A DNA stretch of 64,000 bases from Acidimicrobiales bacterium AG-414-N20 (GTDB lineage: Bacteria; Actinomycetota; Acidimicrobiia; Acidimicrobiales; MedAcidi-G1), in assembly GCA_003214465.1 (NCBI GenBank), contig QCLO01000006.1, positions 22,726 to 86,725 of the forward strand, read 5' to 3'. Position numbers and translations under genes: made by a program. Shown piece by piece: positions 34,780 to 43,094 of this stretch. Position 1 is the first letter of the stretch, and each line of letters opens with the position of its first letter. The notes below the pieces were generated by a model. The model searched no databases, was not told where the DNA came from, and saw nothing but the letters and a program-made list of their open reading frames with translations.

Positions 34780-35715
34780 ATGAATAAATCTTGCGAAAAC
34801 AGAGTAGCAATTGTCACTGGTGCTGGTAGAGGAATAGGACGCGAGCATGCACTTATGCTTGCTAGCGAAGGGGCAAAAGTAGTAGTCAATGACCTCGGAG
34901 GAGATGAATCGGGACACGGCGCAGATCTTACTCCTGCTCAAGAAGTAGTAAATGAGATTGTAGACATGGGTGGTGAAGCGATAGTTAATGGCTGTAATGT
35001 TGCAGATTTTGATGCCGCGGGAGCGATGGTACAAGAGGCAATTGATAAGTGGGGTCGAATAGACATACTCGTAAATAACGCCGGAATTCTAAGAGATCGG
35101 ATGCTGTTTTCAATGTCTGAAGATGACTGGGATGCAGTAATAAACGTTCATTTGAAAGGAACTTTTGCCCCTACTCATCATGCTTCAGTTTTTTGGAGAG
35201 AATCTGTTAAAGCAGGTGGTGAAACTTTCGGCCGTGTGATTAACACCTCATCACCCTCAGGTATTTACGGAAATGTAGGTCAAACTAATTATGGTGCTGC
35301 TAAAGCTGGAATCGCTGCTTTTAGTGTTATTGCAGCACAGGAACTTTTTAAATATGGAGTAACCGTTAATTGTTTAGCTCCAACAGCAATCTCTCGTCTT
35401 ACCGAACCTTTAATGGGAGGAACTGATGGAGTTAGTGATGAAATTCGTGAGTCGATGTCACCAAGATGGATTGCTCTAATTGCAACCTGGCTTTGCAGCG
35501 AACAAGCTCAGAATGTAACTGGGCGTGTATTCGACATCCGTGGTGACAAACTTGGTATTGCTGAAGGATGGCATCTTGGTCCAAGCGAAACTCAAGGTGA
35601 TGAACCTTCTGAACTTAATGATGTGGTTAAAACTTTGATGGAACAAGCAAGGTTAAATGCTGACATGTCAGGTCGAGATCGAGAAGGTCCAGGTTTCCCT
35701 CAGAAAACAATCTAA
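34780..35715 (+). CDS. SDR oxidoreductase, hydroxyacyl-CoA dehydrogenase-like
   Basis: SDR of 311 residues of the larger, peroxisomal multifunctional-enzyme-like kind (17beta-HSD4/FabG4-like): TGAGRGIGREHALMLASEGA at the N terminus, NDLGGDESGHG in the second strand, NNAGILRDRMLFSM, a serine in NTSSPSG and the catalytic YGAAK. AGGTCATTA after GGAGG gives a clear ribosome-binding site. The C-terminal 50 residues (EGWHLGPSETQGDEPSEL) are an extra tail. Likely oxidises a 3-hydroxyacyl-CoA; the convergent enoyl-CoA hydratase and the acyl-CoA dehydrogenase pair downstream suggest a beta-oxidation set. Confidence 0.83.
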   Translation: MNKSCENRVAIVTGAGRGIGREHALMLASEGAKVVVNDLGGDESGHGADLTPAQEVVNEIVDMGGEAIVNGCNVADFDAAGAMVQEAIDKWGRIDILVNNAGILRDRMLFSMSEDDWDAVINVHLKGTFAPTHHASVFWRESVKAGGETFGRVINTSSPSGIYGNVGQTNYGAAKAGIAAFSVIAAQELFKYGVTVNCLAPTAISRLTEPLMGGTDGVSDEIRESMSPRWIALIATWLCSEQAQNVTGRVFDIRGDKLGIAEGWHLGPSETQGDEPSELNDVVKTLMEQARLNADMSGRDREGPGFPQKTI

Positions 35716-35725
35716 CTTCTTAAAT

Positions 35726-36532
35726 TCAGTGACCTTTAAAATCTGCAGGACGTTTTTCAAGCCATGCTATTGCAGCTTCTTTAATATCTTCAGTCTCAAA
35801 ATTAACTGATTGCGCTTGCGCTTCTGCTTCAAGGGACTGACTTAAAGAAGAAGTAATCCCAGCATTTAACAATTTTTTACTCATTGAAAGTGCAATTGGC
35901 GGTCCTGAAGCCAAACGATCAGCCAGCTCTTGAACGGTACTGTCAAGATCTTCCTCAGTAACTATTCTATTTACCAATCCGATCCGGTCGGCTTCTGCAG
36001 AATCTATTACATCGGCTAACAAAACTAATTCCTTGGCACGATGTAAACCTATTTGTCTTGGCAAAAGCCAAGAACCACCGAAATCAATAGATAATCCTCT
36101 ACGCGCAAAAATCTCTGAGAATCTAGCCGTTTCCGAGGCAATGAGAATGTCGCAACCCAAGGCGAGATTCATGCCAGCCCCTGCAGCTATACCGCTTATT
36201 TTTGCAATCACAGGATGTGGGATTTCATTTAAAGCCAAGACTGACTCGCTAATCTGCCTCATATTCTTTATATGCACCTGTTTTTTTTCAGAGTTCGCTT
36301 TACTTCCTTGCCCACCAACATCAGCGCCCGAACAAAAGTTTCCTCCAGCTCCGGTAATGACAACGACTCTCACGCTTTCACTTCGAGACACTTCTCTGCA
36401 AATTCTTCCAAAATCAGCAAACATTTGAGTTGTCATAGCATTCATTACATTTGGTCGATCAATAGTAATTGTTATCTGAGCGTCAATCTGTTCGACGTCG
36501 ATACCTTCTGAGCCTTTGATTATTTGTTCCAT
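35726..36532 (-). CDS. enoyl-CoA hydratase/isomerase (crotonase) family protein
   Basis: Crotonase-fold protein of 268 residues. TGAGGNFCSGADVGG and KISGIAAGAGMNLALGCDILIAS form the oxyanion hole; the later FARRGLSIDFGGSWLLPRQIG has the GGSWLLPR form seen in phenylacetate-pathway PaaG/PaaB-like proteins and lacks an obvious glutamate in the usual hydratase position. The C terminus (FKGH) is short. It lies convergent with the SDR and divergent from the acyl-CoA dehydrogenase pair, so transcription is separate although the functions fit together. Confidence 0.85.
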   Translation of the reverse strand: MEQIIKGSEGIDVEQIDAQITITIDRPNVMNAMTTQMFADFGRICREVSRSESVRVVVITGAGGNFCSGADVGGQGSKANSEKKQVHIKNMRQISESVLALNEIPHPVIAKISGIAAGAGMNLALGCDILIASETARFSEIFARRGLSIDFGGSWLLPRQIGLHRAKELVLLADVIDSAEADRIGLVNRIVTEEDLDSTVQELADRLASGPPIALSMSKKLLNAGITSSLSQSLEAEAQAQSVNFETEDIKEAAIAWLEKRPADFKGH

Positions 36533-36592
36533 AAGCGGACACTATCTACTCCCCATGCAATTCCACTAACGGAGCCTAGATAAGATTTATCT

Positions 36593-37630
36593 ATGGACCT
36601 TGGAATGAGTGCAGATCAAGAAACTATTCAGGATGTTTTCTCTAGTTTCTTCACCGAACAAACTGGACCTGAAAGTGCCAGAAATTCTATGCCTCTAGGC
36701 TTTGATGCAAAAGCATGGGAGCGTCTATCAGAAACCGGAGCCCCTGGAATGGGAGTTTCACTACCCGCTGGTGGAGGTGCTTCATTATCTGACCTTGTTA
36801 TTGTCGCCGAAGAAGCTGGAGCTAAAATTGCACCTCTTCCCATTATTGATCATGTAGTGGCAACAAGAATTTTGGAAAATCTGGACTCACTAGAACCGGA
36901 AGTTTTAACTGGAACCCTTTTGGCAGGTCTTGCAATTCGACCAGTAGAAAACGGTGTGGCTAAATCAGTTCCAACAGGTTCTATAGCAAACAGATTAATA
37001 GCTTTAGATGAAGACAAGTTACTGCTAATTAATGATGAACCACCTAATAAATCCCTACCAAATCATGGCGACCTTCCTATCGCTCACCGAGGAATTAACG
37101 GTGCGACTGTTATTTCAGAGGGAACTGAAGCGACTGAAGTTTTCGAGAGAGGTTTGAACGAATGGAAAACTCTAATTTCAGCTTTTCTTGTTGGTATAAC
37201 TCGTAGTTCAATCGAAATGACTGTTGACTACGTAAAAGAGCGACATCAATTTGGAAAACCAATTGGTAGTTTTCAATCGATTCAGCATGGACTAGCAGAT
37301 TTACCAGGTTTATATGATGGAGCTCGTCTACTAGTAAATAAAGCAGCATGGGCAGGAGATAGGGAAATAACTGGAGAAATAAATTTGACCGATAATGAAA
37401 TTTCTGATTTTGCTACTCTCTCATCCATGTCTCTAATCTTTGCAGGAGAAACCTCATTGCAAGCAACTGATCGCGGCCTTCATTATCATGGCGGTTACGG
37501 TTTTTCAGAAGAATACGACATACAACTTTTTTATCGCAGAGCCAGAGCTTGGTCTCAAATTCTTAATAGCCCTTCAGATGAATGTCTTCTTCTAGCAGAT
37601 CTTCTTCTAGAAGATAACGGGGTTAAATAA
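36593..37630 (+). CDS. acyl-CoA dehydrogenase subunit A (short, non-canonical)
   Basis: Acyl-CoA dehydrogenase-like protein of 345 residues, shorter than the usual 380. It retains the C-terminal helical domain (DYVKERHQFGKPIGSFQSIQHGLADL, then HGGYGFSEEYDIQLFYRRARAWSQ) but replaces the catalytic EGT motif with LNSPSDE, so the usual glutamate is missing. Such short subunits pair with a second one to make alpha2beta2 enzymes in actinobacterial sterol side-chain and CoA-ester catabolism. The next gene starts within its stop codon (TAATG), typical of such pairs. Confidence 0.82.
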   Translation: MDLGMSADQETIQDVFSSFFTEQTGPESARNSMPLGFDAKAWERLSETGAPGMGVSLPAGGGASLSDLVIVAEEAGAKIAPLPIIDHVVATRILENLDSLEPEVLTGTLLAGLAIRPVENGVAKSVPTGSIANRLIALDEDKLLLINDEPPNKSLPNHGDLPIAHRGINGATVISEGTEATEVFERGLNEWKTLISAFLVGITRSSIEMTVDYVKERHQFGKPIGSFQSIQHGLADLPGLYDGARLLVNKAAWAGDREITGEINLTDNEISDFATLSSMSLIFAGETSLQATDRGLHYHGGYGFSEEYDIQLFYRRARAWSQILNSPSDECLLLADLLLEDNGVK

Positions 37631-38790
37631 TGGATTTCGAACTCTCACAAAAAGCAATTGATTTCCGGTCTCAAGTTAAAAAATTTATTAGTGAAAATCT
37701 CACTTCTGAAATTACTTTGAAAATGCATGAAACAGGGACGTTCAATGACAAAAGTTTTAATGAGTCCCTAGCCGCAGAGGGTTTACTAGCAGGAGCAGTG
37801 CCAGGTTATGGAGATCGCGACCCAGTGGAGTTGTATCTTCTTTTCAATGAACTCGAAAAAGCCGGTGCGCCATATGATGGACTAGCAGTAACCATGCTAG
37901 TTGCTGGCGTCATCAATGCTGTTGGAACAGAATTTCACCGTGAGGAAGTTCTTAACAAATTACTTACTGGGAAACATAATTGTTGCCTCGGTTACAGCGA
38001 GCCAGATTACGGATCAGACGTTGCTTCCATCATCACTAAAGCTGAGAAAATCGAAAATAGATGGGTTATAAATGGGCAAAAAATGTGGACAACTATGGCT
38101 CATGAATCAGACTGGGTTCTCTTATTAACTCGTACTAATTCTGATGTGCCAAAACATAAAGGGATGACAATGTTTCTCGTCCCAATGAATACCCCAGGAA
38201 TTGAAATCCAACCTGTCGCAACTATGGCTTCAGAAAGAACCAATGCGACTTTTTACGACAATGTAGAAGTGGAAGACCAATGGCGTTTAGGAGAAATAGA
38301 TGATGGATGGTCTGTAATGGGGGTTGCTTTAGCACTAGAACGAGGTGTTATGGGAGGAACAAACCCTGCAGTCCCACTTCTAAAACATGTGCTTAACTGG
38401 GCTGAAACTACACCCTCTGAAAACAAAAGCTTAATGATCGATAATGCTCTCATGAGAGAACGAATAGCGCGGACGGCCATAATTAACCAAGTAGGACAAC
38501 TACTAACTCTAAGAGCAGCATGGATAGCTGCAACCGGAGGAATGCCGGGAGTGGAGGGCTCAATGGCAAAAATTTATGCATCAGAAGAGTACCAAAAAGT
38601 AGTTGGTTGGTTCCAACAAATGGCAGGAGCCGAAGGTCTTTTAAGTTTTGGTGCAGAAGATGCCGCAGCGTCTGGGTGGATCGACTATGACGCTCGTCAT
38701 GCCCCAGTTACAACGATCTATGGAGGAACGAGTGAAATCAACCGAAATAACATCGCTGAAAGGCATCTAGGCCTCCCACGCAATAGATAA
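37630..38790 (+). CDS. acyl-CoA dehydrogenase subunit B
   Basis: Acyl-CoA dehydrogenase of 386 residues with the FAD-binding middle domain YSEPDYGSDVASI and KMWTTMAHESDW. At the position of the catalytic glutamate the protein has IYGGTSEINRN, a glycine instead of Glu, so the base must come from elsewhere, perhaps the partner subunit. The stop of subunit A overlaps its ATG by 1 base. This is the arrangement of heteromeric ChsE/FadE-type dehydrogenases that act on bulky acyl-CoA. Together they imply a non-standard, probably branched or ring-bearing, substrate. Confidence 0.84.
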   Translation: MDFELSQKAIDFRSQVKKFISENLTSEITLKMHETGTFNDKSFNESLAAEGLLAGAVPGYGDRDPVELYLLFNELEKAGAPYDGLAVTMLVAGVINAVGTEFHREEVLNKLLTGKHNCCLGYSEPDYGSDVASIITKAEKIENRWVINGQKMWTTMAHESDWVLLLTRTNSDVPKHKGMTMFLVPMNTPGIEIQPVATMASERTNATFYDNVEVEDQWRLGEIDDGWSVMGVALALERGVMGGTNPAVPLLKHVLNWAETTPSENKSLMIDNALMRERIARTAIINQVGQLLTLRAAWIAATGGMPGVEGSMAKIYASEEYQKVVGWFQQMAGAEGLLSFGAEDAAASGWIDYDARHAPVTTIYGGTSEINRNNIAERHLGLPRNR

Positions 38791-38895
38791 ATAAAAAATT
38801 TATTTAGAAAATCTTGGATAACGATTAGACTGGTATTGATCCCAAGGGTCCCTACTTCCCGTTTATAACCGGTTGTAGCGCACTGAGGAGGAAAA

Positions 38896-40098
38896 ATGAA
38901 AATTCTTATCGCTGATGAACTACCACAGGACAAGATTGAAGTCCTTCGTGAAAAGGGCTATGAATGCATCGTCGAACCTGATCTGAAAGCTGAACAGATC
39001 CCAGAAAAAATCTCCGGTATCGAAATTCTTGTAGTTAGAAGCACAAAAGTAATTTCTGAGGTTTTCGACAAATCTGACTGTCTTGGACTTGTTGTTCGTT
39101 CAGGTGCTGGAATTAACACAATCGACTGTCAAGGAGCAGCTGATTCGGGAATTTACGTATGCAATGTACCCGGAACAAATTCAATCGCTGTAGCAGAACT
39201 AACGATGGGACTTATGATTGCAGTCGATCGCCATATCCCATCTGCTACAGCTGACCTGAAAGAAAGCAGATGGAATAAAAAAATCTATAGTGATGCTCAG
39301 GGTCTATTTGGTAAAACTCTTGGGCTTGTGGGGTTAGGTGAAATTGGTTTAGCAGTAGCCGAAAGAGCTCGTTCTTTCGGAATAACAGTTATTGCAAAAA
39401 AAGCTCAACGAAAACCTGAAACAGAATCAAAAATCCGCTCAAATGGTGTCAAACTCGTCGATACTATTGAAGAATTAATTAGTGAATCTGATGTGATCTC
39501 CATACATCTTCCAAGCAAATCTGAAACACAAAATTTCGTCAACGAAGATTTTTTGAAACTTATGAAACCCAACTCGATCCTAATCAATACAAGTCGTGGA
39601 GAAGTTGTTGATGAGGCTGCCCTAATATCATCCATCAACGAGAAAAATATCAGAGCAGGTTTGGATGTTTTTTGCAATGAACCGACTTCCGGCACTGGAA
39701 ACTTTTCGTCTGAGCTAGCTAAACATCCAAACGTTATAGGAACCCATCACATAGGCGCCTCTACTCAACAAGCACAAAACGCAACGGTAGAAGAAACAAT
39801 TCGAGTTATAGATGCATTTCGCGAAGGAAATGTAATCAACTGTGTGAACATAGCTAAAGAACGCGTGGGAACCTCGACACTGACTATCAGACACTATGAC
39901 AAGGTCGGAGTTTTAGCTGAAGTATTCGAGATCCTAAGAAACGAAGATCTGAATGTAGAAACAATGGAAAACAAAATTTTCGAAGGTTCGAAAGCTGCAC
40001 TGGCAATTATTGACGTTTCAGGCGACGTCTCAGAAACAGCACTTACTAATCTGACCAAAATAGATCACATTATTCACGTCCAATCAAGTAACCGCTAA
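38896..40098 (+). CDS. serA: D-3-phosphoglycerate dehydrogenase (with ACT domain)
   Basis: D-2-hydroxyacid dehydrogenase of 400 residues with a C-terminal ACT-like regulatory domain (from about residue 325: LTIRHYDKVGVLAEVFEIL). The Rossmann motif is GLVGLGEIG, preceded by VPGTNSIAVAELTMG, and VRSGAGINTID is the signature. Catalytic residues are an arginine in NTSRGEVVDE, a glutamate in CNEPTSG and His in GTHHIGASTQ. It starts serine synthesis from 3-phosphoglycerate, feeding serine, glycine and the folate one-carbon pool. AGGAGG lies 6 bases before the ATG. A DUF1015 gene follows by 2 bases, a known pairing. Confidence 0.9.
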   Translation: MKILIADELPQDKIEVLREKGYECIVEPDLKAEQIPEKISGIEILVVRSTKVISEVFDKSDCLGLVVRSGAGINTIDCQGAADSGIYVCNVPGTNSIAVAELTMGLMIAVDRHIPSATADLKESRWNKKIYSDAQGLFGKTLGLVGLGEIGLAVAERARSFGITVIAKKAQRKPETESKIRSNGVKLVDTIEELISESDVISIHLPSKSETQNFVNEDFLKLMKPNSILINTSRGEVVDEAALISSINEKNIRAGLDVFCNEPTSGTGNFSSELAKHPNVIGTHHIGASTQQAQNATVEETIRVIDAFREGNVINCVNIAKERVGTSTLTIRHYDKVGVLAEVFEILRNEDLNVETMENKIFEGSKAALAIIDVSGDVSETALTNLTKIDHIIHVQSSNR

Positions 40099-40100
40099 TT

Positions 40101-41333
40101 ATGCCTAGATTAAGAGGATTTCCAGGTCTTATTATCAAACCTGAGTGGGTAGAAAAAGTGACTACCGGATCATACGATTCTTATACTCCTGAACAAAGAC
40201 AAGTAATTATTTCCGAAAATACGTTTAGTTTCCTAAATGTCACCCGATCGTTTGAAGATCTACCAGTAGAAAAACACAACGATGTCGAAGAACTCCTAAA
40301 TGACTGTAAGAAGGCAATGGATCATCTTTACAAAGCTGACGTTTATCAGGCTTTTGATGAGCCTTCTCTTTTTATTTACAGAATCGATATTCCCTACAAA
40401 GGAAACATTCATTCACAAACAGGAATCGTTGGCTTAGTCCCAGTTGTAGACAGCGAAAGTGTTCAAATTCTTAAGCATGAGAAAGTTAGACCTGAACGTT
40501 CTGATCTGATGTCACGTCACCTCGTAACAGTTGGAGCTTCATCAAGTCCAATTTCTCTGACATATAAGAATGACGAGCAACTAGATAAAGCCATAAATAA
40601 TTGCACTTTGAATAAGCCAATTCTGATCACTGAAGATAGTGAAATGAAACAAACTATTTGGAGAGTTGATGGTAAAACAGCAAAGGAACTATCAGAGCTT
40701 GTAAACGGTAAAACCTTGTATATAACTGATGGACATCATCGAATGGCTGCCGCCGAAGAAGCTCTGAAAAAATCAACTAGCCATTATGAATATTTAGAAT
40801 CTACGCTTGCGGTGCTTTTTCCCGATGATGAAATGTTGGTTCTCCCCTTTCATCGAAGAGTAGGTGACATTGAAGGCAGAAGTAGTAATGAACTATTGAA
40901 AGCAATTAGTTCAGTCTGTGAAATAGAAAAATCGGACGATTTTTCACCTGAGAGACTTGGGGAAGTTGGGTTATATTTAGGTGGTCAAAGCTACCGAATG
41001 ATTCTTCCCAAATCTAATGAGAAGAATTTGGTTGATCAACTTGATGTTGCAAGATTACAGAAACACATACTTTCTCCTATTTTTGGAGTTGTTAATCCTG
41101 GAACTCATAAATTAATCGATTACGTACCAGGACCACTAGGGGTAAATGTTGTTAAAGATAGGTGTGATAAGGATTCATGGGTGGGGTTTATCATGCACCC
41201 GTTGAACGTCAAAAATCTAATGGATGTTGCAGAAGCAGGCGAGTTAATGCCACCCAAGTCTTCTTACCTAATGCCTAAACCGCGATCCGGTGTATTCGTT
41301 AGAAATATGAATAGAGAAAAGAACATTCAATAA
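40101..41333 (+). CDS. DUF1015 family protein
   Basis: Uncharacterised DUF1015 protein of 410 residues. It has GFPGLIIKPEW at the start, FIYRIDIPYKG, the HEKVRPERSDLMSRHLVTVGASSSPI block and the nearly invariant YITDGHHRMAAAEEA. It often lies beside serA/serC genes, as here (2 bases after serA). The enzyme activity is not settled; roles as a kinase or phosphohydrolase of serine metabolism have been discussed, so I leave the function open. The convergent etfA gene ends 14 bases away. Confidence 0.88.
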   Translation: MPRLRGFPGLIIKPEWVEKVTTGSYDSYTPEQRQVIISENTFSFLNVTRSFEDLPVEKHNDVEELLNDCKKAMDHLYKADVYQAFDEPSLFIYRIDIPYKGNIHSQTGIVGLVPVVDSESVQILKHEKVRPERSDLMSRHLVTVGASSSPISLTYKNDEQLDKAINNCTLNKPILITEDSEMKQTIWRVDGKTAKELSELVNGKTLYITDGHHRMAAAEEALKKSTSHYEYLESTLAVLFPDDEMLVLPFHRRVGDIEGRSSNELLKAISSVCEIEKSDDFSPERLGEVGLYLGGQSYRMILPKSNEKNLVDQLDVARLQKHILSPIFGVVNPGTHKLIDYVPGPLGVNVVKDRCDKDSWVGFIMHPLNVKNLMDVAEAGELMPPKSSYLMPKPRSGVFVRNMNREKNIQ

Positions 41334-41346
41334 AAGTTTGAATTGG

Positions 41347-42324
41347 CTAAGAGTTTCGACGATTGCGAAGTTCAGCCGTAATAGCTGGTATCACTTCATG
41401 AAGGTCGCCTAAAACTGCATACCCTGCTTTAGTAACCATATTTGCTTCAGGGTCAGTGTTTATTGCAAGTATATTTTTCGCTGCCATTGCACCTACCCAG
41501 TGTTGAATTGCTCCGGAAATACCGCTGGCAATATAAATTTCTGGTGCAATTCGAGTTCCAGTCTGACCTACCTGGTCGCTGTGAGGGCGCCAACCGTTGT
41601 TGGTTACAGCACGTGAGCAACCTACCACCCCGCCAATTTCTTCTGCGAGTTCTTCAAGTGAAGCAAATCCTTCTGCGGATCCAACGCCTCTTCCTCCACC
41701 AACTACGACTGGTGCAGTGGTTAACGTAATCCCATGTGTTCTCACAACGCGATCTACTACAAGTGTCCTTGTTAACTGAGAATCTAAATCAGGTTCGAAA
41801 TTTACGATTCTCCCATCTCCAGAAGCGGACAGAGGTTGAGGATCTGTCGAATGATGTTCAACTGAAAATATTTGTACTTCTGCATTTGATGTTACGTCTT
41901 CGAGTAGTGAGCCACCCCACTGAATTCTTGTTGCTGAGGATGAATTTCCCTCTATTTGAATGTTTCGACAATTAGCCAGAAATGGCATCTCTAAACGGGC
42001 GGCTACATGGGCTAAAACTTCGTTGCCCCGATCAGTGCCGCAAGAAACAATAATTTTTGCTGCATTTTCATTTGCAATCTGTTTTACCGCCTCGCCCCAA
42101 ATCTCTGGCCCATAATCGGTTAAACATTCATGGGTCGCAATATTTACTGTCTCGACGCCAAAAGAAATAATCGATTTGGCTGCTTCTTCAGCTCCTTGAC
42201 CAATAAGAACTGCTTGTAAGGAAATATTTTCACTATCAGAAATAGGTTTTGCAAAAGTTAAAGCTTCATATGCTGAATCTGAAACTACACCGCGATCATG
42301 GTCGCACAGAACTAAAAGTGTCAT
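41347..42324 (-). CDS. etfA: electron transfer flavoprotein alpha subunit
   Basis: FAD-binding subunit of ETF, 325 residues. The FAD domain runs from about residue 200: [63 protein letters not shown]-like sequence, then NTDPEANMV. It passes electrons from acyl-CoA and N-methyl-amine dehydrogenases to ETF-quinone oxidoreductase. Its ATG overlaps the etfB stop by 4 bases. The late segment AGYAVLGDL differs from the usual ADYGIVGDL. It lies directly downstream of etfB and a dimethylglycine-dehydrogenase-like gene, which suggests a dedicated electron acceptor for it. Confidence 0.94.
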   Translation of the reverse strand: [325 protein letters not shown]

Positions 42325-43088
42325 TGGAGTACACCCAATTCTTCTAAAAGGTCAACAATCGCAGGTGCTGCTTCGGGGCCTGTTCCTAAAATAACTGTTT
42401 CGCTAACTTGCTCTTGCGGACGATGAAGTTTACTTCTTTTTTGGCCCCCGTTTTCGGCTGAAAATTCTAACGTTTTAAGTTCTACTTTCTTTGAAGCCAA
42501 CCGACCCTTCATTGTCGGGTACCGAGGCAAATTTATTCCTTCTTTGACACCTAAAGCTGCCGGTAGTGGCAATTTATATACTTCGAATCCACCATCAATT
42601 TCTCTATGAGCTTCTACTTCACTATCTGATATTTCAATATTTTTAATTCCATTAACAATTGGTCTTCCCAACTGATGCGAAACACGTATACCTACTTGGA
42701 AACCTCCTGAGTCTGCTGATTCGTTACCGAAGAGAATTAAATCAAATGCACCTTCTGAAATTTCGATTTCAGTAATTGCCTTAGTTAATGCATCCGCTGT
42801 TCTCTGTGGATCCCAGTCGACTTCATCTATAGGCAAAAGAACCAAATTATTAACACCAACACTTGCGGCATATCTAAGTTGTTCTTCAGCAGCTTCAGGC
42901 CCCAGTGTTATTACAGTAACTTCACCGTCATGAACTTCTGCTATTTGGACTGCTTCTTCTACAGCACACTCTTCATGAGGACTTGTTGTAAATCCCAAAT
43001 GCGTAGAATCTACTTCAAATCCATCTTCTGTAACATTTATTCTTGCTCCAGGTGCTGGCACTCGTTTAACACAAACAAGAATTTTCAA
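42321..43088 (-). CDS. etfB: electron transfer flavoprotein beta subunit
   Basis: ETF beta subunit of 255 residues. KILVCVKRVPAPG starts the AMP-binding domain and the signature VEEAVQIAEVHDGEVTVITLG and ADALTKAI segment follow. The start is a TTG at 43088, 6 bases after the stop of the upstream flavoprotein gene, so translation is likely coupled; the ribosome-binding site is weak. Together with EtfA it forms a heterodimer holding FAD and AMP. The product is inferred to take electrons from the neighbouring dimethylglycine-dehydrogenase-like enzyme and the acyl-CoA dehydrogenases. Confidence 0.93.
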   Translation of the reverse strand: MKILVCVKRVPAPGARINVTEDGFEVDSTHLGFTTSPHEECAVEEAVQIAEVHDGEVTVITLGPEAAEEQLRYAASVGVNNLVLLPIDEVDWDPQRTADALTKAITEIEISEGAFDLILFGNESADSGGFQVGIRVSHQLGRPIVNGIKNIEISDSEVEAHREIDGGFEVYKLPLPAALGVKEGINLPRYPTMKGRLASKKVELKTLEFSAENGGQKRSKLHRPQEQVSETVILGTGPEAAPAIVDLLEELGVLQ

Positions 43089-43094
43089 TTCAGA

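Noticed and set aside
38788..38806. Palindrome TAAATAAA..TTTATTTA at the stop of acyl-CoA dehydrogenase subunit B
   Set aside because: It is purely A/T with a 3-base loop and sits at a stop codon in AT-rich DNA. The chance expectation is high and no T-run terminator follows.
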